A stretch of 51,951 nucleotides of DNA from an uncultured Clostridium sp. (GCA_947644195.1 CANRZB010000023.1:1-51951); one strand, 5' to 3'. Shown: positions 1 through 8,916, numbered from the stretch's first letter. Made by a program: numbers and translations. The notes: generated from the sequence alone by a model not told the origin.

Positions 1-37
1 AACTTCTGAACGAAACAGCAGGGTAAATGATGAAATT

Positions 38-77
38 TAATGGATAACAGAAAATGACCTGTCAGAAATCATCAATG
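38..77 (+). repeat. 40-bp direct repeat X, left copy
   Basis: This 40-bp block recurs at 18475-18514 in the same orientation with only two mismatches (G/T at 55, A/C at 71). It begins TAATGGATAACAG and ends TCAATG. No gene is visible over this copy. It lies nine bases left of a second repeat (87-107), which recurs inverted near the other copy. It could be one of many dispersed intergenic repeats or a boundary duplication. Confidence 0.85.
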
Positions 78-86
78 AATGATACC

Positions 87-107
87 ATTTGAAAATTGAT
101 TTCCGTG
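87..107 (+). repeat. 21-bp inverted repeat Y, left copy
   Basis: The 21 bases ATTTGAAAATTGATTTCCGTG (87-107) occur as a perfect reverse complement at 18427-18447. With the X repeats outside them the order is X, Y, about 18.3 kb, Y-inverted, X. Nothing else is seen between here and the promoter at 238. Confidence 0.85.
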
Positions 108-237
108 CCCGTGAGGATGATGCTAAAAATTCGCCAATATATTCGTTTTGTTGCAATTTCTTGCGTGAATTGTGGAGAAGGAGAATAAGAGATGGCAGCA
201 AATAAACGCTGTTGCTCTGAGAATAAGGGAACATGTC

Positions 238-265
238 TTGCTAATTTCTGAGAATGGTTTATAAT
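238..265 (+). promoter_or_regulatory. Sigma-A-type promoter for the thioesterase gene
   Basis: TTGCTA at 238-243 and a perfect TATAAT at 260-265 are separated by 16 bases. This is the only good promoter in the 307 bases before the first gene and would start transcription about 35 bases ahead of its start codon. Confidence 0.6.
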
Positions 266-307
266 GTAGAATAATGGTTTCAAAAGAGGATCAAAGGAGC
301 GGATGAT

Positions 308-1024
308 ATGTATAGTTTTGATAGCCGAGTGCGTTATAGTGAGACGGATGCAAGTGCGCATCTGACGATAGAGAGCATTATCAATTATATGCAGGATTGC
401 ACTAATTTTCAATCGGAAGATCTGGGGGTAGGATTGGAATTCCACAGGGAACATCAAACAATGTGGGTGCTTAATTTTTGGCAGATCGTAATAGACGAAT
501 ACCCGCGAATGGGAGAGAAGATCACGGTTGGAACCCAGGCATTTGGATTTGAGAAAATGTTTGGGTACCGTAATTTTCTGATTACCAGGCAGGGGATGCC
601 GGAGGAACGGATTGCGATTGCTAATTCTATCTGGGTATTGATGGATCTGAAAAAAGGGCGTCCCATGATTGTAACGCCGGAAACAGGGAATGTGTATGGG
701 ATTCATGAACCTTTGCCGATGGATTATGCTTCTCGTAAAATTCGTATCCCAGAGGGACAGGGGGATGCGAAACAGGGTTTTATCGTACAGGAATATCATT
801 TGGATACCAATCATCATGTGAACAATGGACAGTATGTGCGAATGGCTCTGGCGGCGATTGCAGAAGATATCACGGTGCGGGAACTTCGGGTGGAGTACCG
901 CAGGCAGGCGATGCTGGGGGATGAGATTTTCCCAGTGGTTTATCGTATGGATGGTGAATACTTGGCGGTGTTAAACGGGGCAGATGGAAAGCCATATGCG
1001 GTAGTACAATTTTTTGTAGCTTGA
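308..1024 (+). CDS. Acyl-ACP thioesterase (FatA/FatB family)
   Basis: This 238-residue soluble protein should hydrolyse acyl-ACP to free fatty acid and ACP, ending or diverting type II fatty-acid synthesis in the cytoplasm. The double hot-dog fold is suggested by an N-terminal domain beginning FDSRVRYSETDA, with a tyrosine/serine strand like other bacterial acyl-ACP thioesterases, and a C-terminal domain carrying LDTNHHVNNGQYV (about residues 163-175). This is the Asp/Asn-His catalytic signature of the FatA/FatB family. Length is normal for bacterial members. The start follows AAAGGAGCGG. A YdcF-like membrane protein begins 40 bases later, so the two may be co-transcribed. The chain length it prefers cannot be told from sequence. 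Confidence 0.9.
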   Translation: MYSFDSRVRYSETDASAHLTIESIINYMQDCTNFQSEDLGVGLEFHREHQTMWVLNFWQIVIDEYPRMGEKITVGTQAFGFEKMFGYRNFLITRQGMPEERIAIANSIWVLMDLKKGRPMIVTPETGNVYGIHEPLPMDYASRKIRIPEGQGDAKQGFIVQEYHLDTNHHVNNGQYVRMALAAIAEDITVRELRVEYRRQAMLGDEIFPVVYRMDGEYLAVLNGADGKPYAVVQFFVA

Positions 1025-1063
1025 TGGTCTTGGGAAAAGTGATTTTGGAAAGGGGTAAGTGAA

Positions 1064-1906
1064 ATGATAGCTGGGGGGATTCTGATGGGGGTAGGAACAC
1101 TGAGCATTGCTTACTTTATACTGTATGCAGTGTTAGTGGATCTGAATAATGCATTTACGTATTTTTGGCTGATTGTGGGAATTTTTCTCCTAGCGGGAGG
1201 ATTCTGGATATTTCGGATCTATCACAGAGGACATAGCCTGCCAAAGTGGTTTTTGCTGACCGTGGGTTCTGTTTGTGGTGTGGGAATTTTATTATTTGTG
1301 TTTGTTTTGAGTTGCATTATCCGAGAGGCACATTTGCAGCCGAAACCAGGAGCGGATTATATGATTGTACTGGGAGCGAGAGTAAGAGGAGACCGGGTAT
1401 CCCCGTTGCTACAATATCGTCTGGACCGGGCATTGCAATATTTGTCCGAAAATCAGGACACCGTTGTGGTTGTTTCCGGTGGAAAGGGCCCGGGAGAAAA
1501 TTTGCCGGAGGCAGAGGCGATGCAAAAGTATCTGTTGGATCATGGAATTGCCGAAGAACGTATTTTGACGGAGGCAGAATCTATGAATACGGATCAAAAC
1601 ATAAAAAACAGTATTCAGGTGATCCGTGCCCACGAAAAGAATGGAACACATGGGAACGAAAAAAAACATCTGGTACTGATTAGCAACGGTTTTCATTTAT
1701 TTCGAGCGACCAGGATTCTTCGCAAGCAACTTCGTGACACGGCAGCTTCTACGGAGGGGAAGCGGGACGGACAGAAGCAGGAAAGCGGGCTGAATCATGT
1801 CGTTGTGGAAGGGATGAGTGCTCCGACGAAATGGTATGTGGCGCCAAATTCTTATGTACGGGAAGTGTTTGCTGTGGTAAAATACAAATTAAGCGGGCAG
1901 ATTTAA
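1064..1906 (+). CDS. YdcF/ElyC-like membrane protein (DUF218)
   Basis: This 280-residue protein has three hydrophobic segments within the first 85 residues. An extracytoplasmic or cytoplasmic DUF218 domain follows. Its hallmarks are visible: the first strand DYMIVLGARV (about residue 99), VVVSGGKGP, the conserved acidic EAEAMQKYL helix, and LVLISNGFHLFRA. The family includes SanA, ElyC and YdcF. Members are linked to envelope integrity and some bind S-adenosylmethionine, but the reaction is not settled. An insert rich in charged residues (about 225-245) separates the last two strands. The start is preceded by GGAAAGGGG. It probably shares a transcript with the thioesterase gene upstream. Confidence 0.85.
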   Translation: MIAGGILMGVGTLSIAYFILYAVLVDLNNAFTYFWLIVGIFLLAGGFWIFRIYHRGHSLPKWFLLTVGSVCGVGILLFVFVLSCIIREAHLQPKPGADYMIVLGARVRGDRVSPLLQYRLDRALQYLSENQDTVVVVSGGKGPGENLPEAEAMQKYLLDHGIAEERILTEAESMNTDQNIKNSIQVIRAHEKNGTHGNEKKHLVLISNGFHLFRATRILRKQLRDTAASTEGKRDGQKQESGLNHVVVEGMSAPTKWYVAPNSYVREVFAVVKYKLSGQI

Positions 1907-1981
1907 GGGAAGATGGAATCGGATTGCCTTAGCAACTTCTGCCTGGAAAAGAATTTGAATGTAGCAGGATAGGATTGTGAT

Positions 1982-2692
1982 ATGAATATACGAGAATGGA
2001 AACAGGGGATCAGGGATGGGATCCCCATTGCTTTGGGGTATTTATCGGTAAGTTTTACGTTCGGTTTGATGGCGGCAGAGGCTGGCGTGAGTTGGTGGCA
2101 GGCGGTATTGATATCGGCGGCCAATCTGACTTCGGCGGGTCAGTTCGCAGGCTTGGATATTATGGTGGCACGAGGCGCCATCTTAGAAATGGCGCTTACA
2201 CAGTTGATTATCAATTTAAGATATGCTTTAATGTCTCTTTCCTTGTCCCAGAAATTGGACAAGAGGTTTGGGACGGGAAGCAGGCTCAGTTTAGGCTTTT
2301 TTATGACGGATGAAATCTTTGGCGTGGCAGCGAGCCGAAAGAGAAAAATTACCAGGAGCTATTTTCTGGGATTGGGGATGCTGCCAATGGCAGGATGGAC
2401 ATTCGGAACGATGGCGGGAGCGTTACTGGGAGGCGTGTTGCCGCCGATTGTCCAGTCCGCATTGGGAGTAGCGATTTACGGAATGTTTTTGGCAATCATT
2501 ATTCCGCAGGCGAGAGATGATATGCGGTATTGTAAGGTCATTGTGATAGCAGCTGCATTGGCTTGTGCATTTCATTACCTGCCGGGACTGAACCGGGTGT
2601 CCTCTGGTTTTGCAATTATTTTGTGTTCTGTGATTGCAGCGGCCGTGGGGGCTTGGCTGTATCCATTAGAAATAGAACAGGAGGAGAGATAG
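1982..2692 (+). CDS. azlC: Branched-chain amino-acid exporter, large subunit AzlC
   Basis: AzlC forms the large membrane subunit of the AzlCD exporter (LIV-E family), which expels branched-chain or related amino acids. The 236 residues are mainly hydrophobic. They carry the family N-terminus GIRDGIPIALGYLSVSFTFG, the AASRKRKITRSYFLG loop and about five to seven predicted membrane spans. The stop codon is directly followed by the azlD start codon, so the two are translationally coupled as in other genomes. No Lrp-type regulator sits next to the pair. The Lrp/AsnC gene at 27575 is far away, and any link to it is speculation. Confidence 0.92.
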   Translation: MNIREWKQGIRDGIPIALGYLSVSFTFGLMAAEAGVSWWQAVLISAANLTSAGQFAGLDIMVARGAILEMALTQLIINLRYALMSLSLSQKLDKRFGTGSRLSLGFFMTDEIFGVAASRKRKITRSYFLGLGMLPMAGWTFGTMAGALLGGVLPPIVQSALGVAIYGMFLAIIIPQARDDMRYCKVIVIAAALACAFHYLPGLNRVSSGFAIILCSVIAAAVGAWLYPLEIEQEER

Positions 2693-3004
2693 ATGCTTTT
2701 ATCGGTGCAGACGTTTATGCTATATCTGGCAGTTATGGCGGGAGTTACTTATTTGATCCGCGCCGTACCTTTTGCCCTGTGCCAGGGAGAGATTAAGAAT
2801 CGTTTTGTACAATCTTTTCTGGCATATGTGCCGTATGCGGTACTGGCATCCATGACTTTTCCAGCGATCTGGTACTCTACGGGAGGGCTGGCGTCTGGAC
2901 TGGCAGCAACGGTAACGGCTCTGGTGCTGGCTTACCGCAGACAGAGCTTGCTGACGGTGGCGATGACAGCCAGCGGCGTGGCGTTTTTGGTATTACTTTT
3001 CTAA
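2693..3004 (+). CDS. azlD: Branched-chain amino-acid exporter, small subunit AzlD
   Basis: The small partner of AzlC, 103 residues with about four membrane segments. The AzlD signature is clear: TYLIRAVPFAL near residue 21, then FVQSFLAYVPYAVLASMTFP. It starts at the base after the azlC stop, with its ribosome site GGAGGAGAG inside the azlC end. Both subunits are needed for export in characterised systems. The 136 bases after it contain no convincing terminator before the next gene. Confidence 0.92.
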   Translation: MLLSVQTFMLYLAVMAGVTYLIRAVPFALCQGEIKNRFVQSFLAYVPYAVLASMTFPAIWYSTGGLASGLAATVTALVLAYRRQSLLTVAMTASGVAFLVLLF

Positions 3005-3140
3005 TTTTGTCTATGGCTTCCCATGGTCTATTTTGTCTGATCTTCGCATATGATGAAAAAGGAATTTGAGTTACTATTCGCGGTCTATGCCTTGCCGGGA
3101 GTTGTAACGAACTTAAATCATCCCGTGGGAGGTCGGCCAA

Positions 3141-4340
3141 ATGGAAGATAAGTATGAAGAAATCCTGGCGCAATATCCGATACAATATAAAAATAAAAAA
3201 CGTGTACGAGGGGCGGTCCTGCTGGAGACAGAGGATGGTTTGCGGTTGCTGCGTAATTATACTGGACATCGGAATCATCTGGCTGTGGAAGAACAGATCA
3301 AACAATACCTGATCAACCAGGGATATCCCTATGTGGACCTGGCGGTAGCGAATGGGCAGGGAGAGCTGCTTACCAGGGATGCCGTGGGTGGATTTTGGAT
3401 CATGCGGAAATGGTATGCGGGACGGGAATGTGATATCCGGGATGATAAAGAAGTGTGTTTGGCAGCAGCGCATTTAGGGAAACTTCATCAGATGTTGGTG
3501 CTGCCGGAAGAGTTATTGCAGGAAATGGCAGGAGATCGGGATGACAACACAGACGATCCGAAAAGCAAAGATTTGTCTGCGGCAGCTGTCGATTCACAGA
3601 ATGGCATTACCTTGTCGGAAGATTTGGATGGAAGAAGGAACGAAGTGGAATCGAACTGTGGAACAGGGGATGGCAGTAGTCAGATAGAATACTCCGGGAA
3701 ACGTTATTCGGATAAGGCGGCAGCGGATCCGGCACAACGGCAGCCGGAACAGGTGTATTTTGCAAAACGGAATCGGGAATTAAAGCGGATTCATGGTTAT
3801 ATCCGCAAAAAAAGAAGAAAAAATGAAATGGAATTGGGCTTGTTAAATGCATTTTCCTATTATTATGAACAGGGATGCGAGGCAGAACGCATGGATGCAG
3901 AGGGGGATGTTTACGGTACTCTGTATCGGCAGGCTTTACAGAATCGACAATATATTCATGGCAGTTATAATTACCATAATCTGCTGATACAGGGAAAGAG
4001 AATTGCCACCACGAATTTTGAAAATGTTAAAATAGGTATCCAGGTGTTGGATTTATATGGTTTTTTACGCAAGGTTATGGAAAAAAATGGATGGCAGTGT
4101 GGGCTCGGCACACAGATCTTGAAATCTTATCAGCAGAACCGGGAGCTGACAGAACCGGAATGTAAATTGCTGTACACCTTTTTGCTGTATCCTGAAAAAT
4201 ATTGGAAACAATGCAATTTTTATTACAATGGAAAAAAATCTTGGATGTCGGTTAAGAATTACGATAAATTGCTGCGTTTGCAGGCGCAGGAACAGGACAG
4301 ACGCCAGTTTTTAGAAACGATAAAAGGGGTTTTATTTTAG
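3141..4340 (+). CDS. CotS-family spore-coat protein (kinase-like fold)
   Basis: This 399-residue protein resembles the CotS/YsxE/YutH family of spore-coat proteins, which have an aminoglycoside-phosphotransferase-like fold. The N-terminus (VRGAVLLETEDGLRLLRNYTG) matches the nucleotide-lobe strands. WIMRKWYAGRECDIRD and the later LHQ helix match the hinge. YIHGSYNYHNLLIQ (about residue 272) occupies the place of the kinase catalytic loop (HGDxxxxN), so the Asp is replaced by Ser. ATTNFENVKIGIQVLDLYGFLRK follows it. A low-complexity polar insert spans about residues 130-195. GGGAGG ends ten bases before the start. It implies the organism forms endospores. Expression in the mother cell is likely, but no sigma-E or sigma-K promoter was confirmed. 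Confidence 0.85.
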   Translation: MEDKYEEILAQYPIQYKNKKRVRGAVLLETEDGLRLLRNYTGHRNHLAVEEQIKQYLINQGYPYVDLAVANGQGELLTRDAVGGFWIMRKWYAGRECDIRDDKEVCLAAAHLGKLHQMLVLPEELLQEMAGDRDDNTDDPKSKDLSAAAVDSQNGITLSEDLDGRRNEVESNCGTGDGSSQIEYSGKRYSDKAAADPAQRQPEQVYFAKRNRELKRIHGYIRKKRRKNEMELGLLNAFSYYYEQGCEAERMDAEGDVYGTLYRQALQNRQYIHGSYNYHNLLIQGKRIATTNFENVKIGIQVLDLYGFLRKVMEKNGWQCGLGTQILKSYQQNRELTEPECKLLYTFLLYPEKYWKQCNFYYNGKKSWMSVKNYDKLLRLQAQEQDRRQFLETIKGVLF

Positions 4341-4427
4341 AAGTCTCTGTAGTATAATATCCAATGATCTATATGGTTTCCTGGTACAACGGACAGAGTT
4401 GGGCGTTGTGCGAATAAGGAGGTTGTG

Positions 4428-5810
4428 ATGTTATACCATAGAAAATGGTTTCAGAGAGGTTTTTTTCTATTATTTATCTTGATTGTGGCAGCAGCTTTGG
4501 CAGGATGCAGTAGTCGTGCCGGAAGGCAGCGAAGAAGTGGAACATTCCGCATGAACACGGAGGAGCCGGATCATACGAGCAGTATTACCGGGGTGATTGT
4601 GCTGCAGGATGTCCAAAATACGAAACTGACAGTGCGGGAATTGGACTCGGATGTAGAATCCATATTGCATTATGATTCCTCTGCGGAGGTGTATGATCAG
4701 TATAAACAGCCGATTCGGGCGGATCAGTTAAAGACAGGGCTGATTGTGGAAGCACATTACCGCCCGGAAGATGCGGTGCTGGTCAAGGCGTCTGTGCCGG
4801 AAGAAGTCTGGGAATATAATGAGGTCGGTTCGTTTTCCTTCCGGGAGGAAGACCGTATGATGAAGTTTGCCGGAGAAAAATATCAGTATTCGGATTTAAC
4901 GTTTATCAGCTCCGGAGTGCAAAATCTTATGCGGGAAGACCTCAATACGCAGGACGAGCTAACAGTTCGAGGTGTGGGATATCGGGTTTATTCGATTGTC
5001 CGTACTATGGGACACGGCTACATTCGTCTGGCGAATTATGGGGATTTTATTGGTGGAATGGTTGAGGTAGGAAATGATATTATTTTGCCGATTACAGAGA
5101 ATATGCTGATTACAGCCGGTGAGGGGATTTATCCACTGACGCTGATCCGTGGCGATATGGTTACGACCAAGACCATTACGGTCACGGCGGATCAGGAGAT
5201 TGTAGCGGATTTCTCAGATTATGTTCCGGCATTGGAAAATGTGGGAATGGTTACATTTCAAATTGACCCGGAGGGTGCGGATTTATTTATCAATGGGACA
5301 ACCGTTGACTATTCTGCTCCCGTTGCATTAAACTATGGAGAGTACCGTGTTGTGGTAAAATTGACAGGGTACGATACCTATTCCGGAACGTTGGATGTAG
5401 AAGAACCATCTTCTTCTGTGAATATTGATCTGATTGAGAAAGCTGCCGGGGTAGATGGGCAGGAGTCCAAGACGACGGATTCCCCTTCTGCTACGGATGA
5501 TGCCAACGATACTGAAGATTCCGATTCGACAACGACCAAACGGGTGGACAGTAACCATTCGATTCATGTGACAGCGCCGAATGGGGTTGAGGTATATCTG
5601 GATAATGTATATAAAGGATTGGCGCCGTGCAAGTTTAAGAAAGTCATCGGTTCGCAGACGATTACATTACGAAAGAATGGGTATATTACAAAGAGTTATT
5701 CGGTCGATATATTGGATGATGATGAAAATGTATCGCTTAGTTTTCCGGAACTGGCGGAGGATGTGAATACGCCGGAGGAAAGCAGTGCTGCAACCAGCAA
5801 TCCATCCTGA
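4428..5810 (+). CDS. Lipoprotein with two PEGA domains
   Basis: This 460-residue protein is exported as a lipoprotein: a basic N-terminus, a hydrophobic stretch and the lipobox LAGC near residue 24. The central part is beta-rich and has no match I recognise. Two PEGA-type repeats follow. The first is about 274-325 (IDPEGADLFINGTTV, then LTGYDTYSGTLDV), and the second about 378-442 (APNGVEVYLDNVYKGLAP, then KNGYITKSYSVDI), separated by an acidic Ser/Thr/Asp linker. PEGA domains occur in surface proteins and often lie near peptidoglycan or S-layer. I chose ATG 4428 over the adjacent GTG at 4425 because AAGGAGG ends five bases before it. A TATAAT at 4353-4358 may belong to its promoter. Confidence 0.82.
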   Translation: MLYHRKWFQRGFFLLFILIVAAALAGCSSRAGRQRRSGTFRMNTEEPDHTSSITGVIVLQDVQNTKLTVRELDSDVESILHYDSSAEVYDQYKQPIRADQLKTGLIVEAHYRPEDAVLVKASVPEEVWEYNEVGSFSFREEDRMMKFAGEKYQYSDLTFISSGVQNLMREDLNTQDELTVRGVGYRVYSIVRTMGHGYIRLANYGDFIGGMVEVGNDIILPITENMLITAGEGIYPLTLIRGDMVTTKTITVTADQEIVADFSDYVPALENVGMVTFQIDPEGADLFINGTTVDYSAPVALNYGEYRVVVKLTGYDTYSGTLDVEEPSSSVNIDLIEKAAGVDGQESKTTDSPSATDDANDTEDSDSTTTKRVDSNHSIHVTAPNGVEVYLDNVYKGLAPCKFKKVIGSQTITLRKNGYITKSYSVDILDDDENVSLSFPELAEDVNTPEESSAATSNPS

Positions 5811-5924
5811 TCGTCTGTATAGGGACTTCGGGGGCGGAATATCTTTAAAACTTTTAGGATTGTTCTATCAGGCACGCATGATTGCAGGGGGATTTCGGCA
5901 ATGATGTGTGTGGATCAATAATGA

Positions 5925-6080
5925 TATAATGATAAGTGTCAGGGCAAGTGGTTCTTGGGAGGGACAAGCCGATCAGGAATGCTTGTGGGGACACAACGGG
6001 ATTAAGACAAGTCTTATGATCGGGAAACTCGTAAATTTACAACATATGAGCCGGCTATGTCCGGGACAGGAGGATGCATC
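5925..6080 (+). promoter_or_regulatory. Promoter -10 and structured leader of the phosphohexomutase gene
   Basis: A perfect TATAAT at 5925-5930 (with only a weak -35) would start a leader of about 144 bases. The leader can fold: GTGTC (5936-5940) pairs with GACAC (5990-5994), GCAAG (5944-5948) with CTTGT (5982-5986), and CTTG (5954-5957) with CAAG (5965-5968). A further palindrome, AAGACAAGTCTT, lies near 6004-6015. I do not match this to a known riboswitch class. Confidence 0.4.
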
Positions 6081-7808
6081 ATGAATTACAAAGATATTTA
6101 TGAGTCTTGGTTAAGTAATCCATATTTTGATGAAGAAACCAAGGCTGAGCTTAAGGCAATTACAGATGAAAGCGAAGTGAAAGAACGATTCTATAAGGAT
6201 CTGGAATTTGGTACAGCCGGATTACGTGGTGTCATTGGCGCTGGTACAAACCGCATGAATATCTACACTGTCCGAAAAGCGACACAGGGACTGGCAAATT
6301 ATATCATTAAGGCTGGGAAACAGAATCAGGGAGTGGCCATTGCCTATGATTCCCGCCATATGTCACCGGAATTTGCGGATGAGTCAGCATTGTGCCTGGC
6401 AGCAAATGGAATTAAAACTTATGTGTTTGAATCTTTGCGGCCGACACCGGAATTATCATTTGCAGTACGTGAATTGGGCTGTGCCGCCGGTATCAATATC
6501 ACAGCCAGCCATAACCCGCCAGAGTACAATGGCTACAAGGTGTACTGGGAAGATGGCGCTCAGATTACGCCGCCTCATGACAGTGGTATTATGAATGAGG
6601 TAAAAGCAGTGACGGATTATTCGTCAGTAAAGACAATGGATAAGGCAGATGCGGTGGAACAGGGACTGTATCAACAGATTGGCGCAGAAATTGATGATAA
6701 ATATATTGCAGAATTAAAGAAACAGGTCATTCACCAGGATAGTATTGATGCTGTTGGCAAGGATATCACGGTGGTTTATACACCGTTGCATGGCACGGGG
6801 AACATTCCGGCACGTCGTGTATTAAAAGAAATTGGATTTGAGAATGTATATGTGGTGCCAGAGCAGGAATTACCGGATGGGGATTTCCCGACAGTAAGTT
6901 ATCCGAATCCAGAAGCAGAAGAAGCATTTGAATTGGCGCTCAAACTGGCGGAAGAAAAGGATGCGGATCTGGTGCTGGCTACCGATCCGGATGCAGACCG
7001 TCTGGGTGTATATGTCAAGGATACCAAAAGCGGGAAGTATATTCCTCTAACCGGAAATATGTCCGGTTGTCTGCTCGCGGACTATGAAATTTCGCAGATT
7101 AAGGAAACCAAAGGACTGCCAAAGGATGGTAAACTGATTAAGACGATTGTGACTTCGAATCTGGCAGATGCGATTGCAGAATATTACGGTGTCGATCTGA
7201 TCGAAGTATTAACTGGATTTAAGTATATTGGACAACAGATCTTGGGCTTTGAGACCAGTGGCAAGGGAGAATATTTATTTGGTTTCGAGGAAAGTTATGG
7301 CTGTTTGATTGGTACCCATGCCAGAGATAAGGATGCGATTGTAGCAACGATGGCATTGTGTGAGGCAGCAGCTTATTATAAGACGAAGAATATGACGCTG
7401 TGGGATGCCATGATTGCCATGTATGAACGGTATGGATATTACCAGGATGGCGTGAAGGCAGTGACGATGAAAGGAATTGAGGGCCTGGAAAAGATTCAGG
7501 AAATCATGACTTCACTGAGAAAGAATCCGCCAAAGGAGATCGGTGGACACCAGGTAACAGCGTTCCGCGACTATCAGGCCGATACAATTACTGATCTGGC
7601 AAGCGGTGCTGTGAAGCCGACCGGCCTGCCGAAATCAAATGTGTTGTATTTTGATATGTCAGATAAAGTCTGGATGTGTGTCCGCCCATCCGGGACAGAG
7701 CCAAAGATTAAGTTTTATTATGGCGTGGTGGGAGATTCCCTGGATAATGCCGCCAAGAAATCAGAGGAAATGGCAGCAGCAGTCGATGCCATGATTGCAT
7801 CCATGTAA
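6081..7808 (+). CDS. Alpha-D-phosphohexomutase (phosphoglucomutase type)
   Basis: Interconverts hexose 1-phosphate and 6-phosphate through a phosphoserine enzyme, feeding glycogen, cell-wall and nucleotide-sugar synthesis. The 575 residues show all four domain markers. The phosphoserine loop is TASHNPPEYNGYK (Ser143), the metal loop is DPDADR (302-307), and the sugar-specificity loop is GFEESYGCL, with E-S-Y as in glucose-preferring PgcA-type enzymes. The C-terminal phosphate-binding loop is RPSGTEPK (535-542). Length suits the long PgcA branch rather than GlmM. ATG 6081 is chosen because AGGAGG lies at 6068-6073; an in-frame ATG at 6057 has no such site. The neighbour glgB at 14.5 kb suggests a role in glycogen synthesis. 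Confidence 0.93.
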   Translation: MNYKDIYESWLSNPYFDEETKAELKAITDESEVKERFYKDLEFGTAGLRGVIGAGTNRMNIYTVRKATQGLANYIIKAGKQNQGVAIAYDSRHMSPEFADESALCLAANGIKTYVFESLRPTPELSFAVRELGCAAGINITASHNPPEYNGYKVYWEDGAQITPPHDSGIMNEVKAVTDYSSVKTMDKADAVEQGLYQQIGAEIDDKYIAELKKQVIHQDSIDAVGKDITVVYTPLHGTGNIPARRVLKEIGFENVYVVPEQELPDGDFPTVSYPNPEAEEAFELALKLAEEKDADLVLATDPDADRLGVYVKDTKSGKYIPLTGNMSGCLLADYEISQIKETKGLPKDGKLIKTIVTSNLADAIAEYYGVDLIEVLTGFKYIGQQILGFETSGKGEYLFGFEESYGCLIGTHARDKDAIVATMALCEAAAYYKTKNMTLWDAMIAMYERYGYYQDGVKAVTMKGIEGLEKIQEIMTSLRKNPPKEIGGHQVTAFRDYQADTITDLASGAVKPTGLPKSNVLYFDMSDKVWMCVRPSGTEPKIKFYYGVVGDSLDNAAKKSEEMAAAVDAMIASM

Positions 7809-7839
7809 TCATAGTGAGTTTGTAGTTAGAAATAGGTAG

Positions 7840-7888
7840 AGAGCGTCACTGGATATGCCGTTGCGGTATCGTGTGACGCTCTTTGTTT
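7840..7888. terminator. Bidirectional terminator between convergent genes
   Basis: AGAGCGTCAC (7840-7849) and its complement GTGACGCTCT (7873-7882) form a perfect 10-bp stem. An inner partial stem lies between them, and CTTTGTTTT follows on the plus strand. It lies between the mutase gene and the leftward gene ending at 7896, and so can serve both. Confidence 0.85.
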
Positions 7889-7895
7889 TAAATTG

Positions 7896-8759
7896 TTAAA
7901 ATGACACCTTGTATAGCTTGGCTTCGTATTCATTGCTTCCCTTTGCTATTTGTTGTACCGCGGTATACATTGCTTTTTGCGGAATGGCACTGATGGATTG
8001 CATTTCGAATCGTTTCGTGTTGGAAGATTCCTGATCATAAAGACCGAGCAAAGTGCAACCGGTGTAACTTGGGGATGGCCCCGTTAAAGACCATTTTGCG
8101 ATATAATTTTTGTTTATCTCCTCGTTTTTCTTTTTGCCATATACTTTATAGAGATGATCATACTCCACGAACATACCTTGTCTGGTTAGACCGGTTTCTG
8201 TATCTAAAGTGGCTGGAATAGTGCCGCTATCCTTATCTAATGTAAAATTTGTTTCGTCAACAAAACCGCCGGTTAGACTAGGGTCTATGGTGGTATACAT
8301 CCTACAGACGGCAACTCTGTTTCCGTTTCCTAATAGAAAAAATTCATCAGAAATATGTGAGATACATGTAATGGCATCACCCAGGTAAGATCCTCGGTAT
8401 TCATAGGTATGTGTCTTGAGTAAGGAATTTTGATCAAAAGCATATATTTCTTTGTTTTTACTTGTGACAACATAATAGTTTCCATTATAATAGGTACAGT
8501 CGTTGGCATGTTTTAAATTGGTTTTTATGCTGCTGATTTTTGTACCAGAACCTGATATCCGTACTAATCGCGATTCGTTTTCACGTTCGGTTTTATTTGA
8601 TTTTAACATGGCAAATAGCTGGTTGCCAGAAGAACCTGCCGTGTATCCTTCCAAAAAACGGAACGATTTGGCAGCTTCGGAATTTTCTTTTGCATCCTCC
8701 ATTTTTTTGATAACATTTATTTCTTGGGTTAATGTGATTTTTCCTTTCTTAACACTCAT
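7896..8759 (-). CDS. Unknown protein, beta-propeller-like, in AT-rich islet
   Basis: I do not recognise this 287-residue protein. It begins with a charged helix (about residues 1-30) and has no signal peptide or membrane span. The rest is a run of short beta-strand blades with repeating patterns such as NDCTYYNGNYYVVTSKNKEI, ITCISHISDEFFLLGNG and HLYKVYGKK. These resemble a YncE/NHL-type propeller that logs or reads out values. Many Tyr, Asn and Thr residues support a beta-rich fold. It has its own promoter (8835-8863) and is divergent from the leucine-rich-repeat gene. Base composition is AT-richer than the flanking housekeeping genes, which suggests acquisition by transfer. Function is unknown. 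Confidence 0.6.
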   Translation of the reverse strand: MSVKKGKITLTQEINVIKKMEDAKENSEAAKSFRFLEGYTAGSSGNQLFAMLKSNKTERENESRLVRISGSGTKISSIKTNLKHANDCTYYNGNYYVVTSKNKEIYAFDQNSLLKTHTYEYRGSYLGDAITCISHISDEFFLLGNGNRVAVCRMYTTIDPSLTGGFVDETNFTLDKDSGTIPATLDTETGLTRQGMFVEYDHLYKVYGKKKNEEINKNYIAKWSLTGPSPSYTGCTLLGLYDQESSNTKRFEMQSISAIPQKAMYTAVQQIAKGSNEYEAKLYKVSF

Positions 8760-8834
8760 AATTATTTCCCTTTCTCTGTTGTAGCATTATTGATTTTATC
8801 TAATGTGACTATATTGTCTATTTTTATATTTATA

Positions 8835-8863
8835 GTTATCGCACAGAAAAATTGATCTGTCAA
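8835..8863 (-). promoter_or_regulatory. Sigma-A-type promoter, leftward
   Basis: On the minus strand a perfect TTGACA (8858-8863) and GATAAC (8835-8840) are separated by 17 bases. This drives the unknown protein gene that starts at 8759. Confidence 0.6.
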
Positions 8864-8887
8864 TAATTTTATTTATAGAAAAATATA

Positions 8888-8916
8888 TTGCGTATTTTTT
8901 CCTATAAGAGTATAAT
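8888..8916 (+). promoter_or_regulatory. Sigma-A-type promoter for the LRR protein gene
   Basis: TTGCGT (8888-8893) and a perfect TATAAT (8911-8916) are 17 bases apart. The two divergent promoters in this islet are separated by only 24 bases, so a single regulator could act on both. Confidence 0.65.

Noticed and set aside
62-817. Long leftward open frame opposite the acyl-ACP thioesterase
   Set aside because: It is antisense to a clear family member, has no ribosome site and no recognisable domain.
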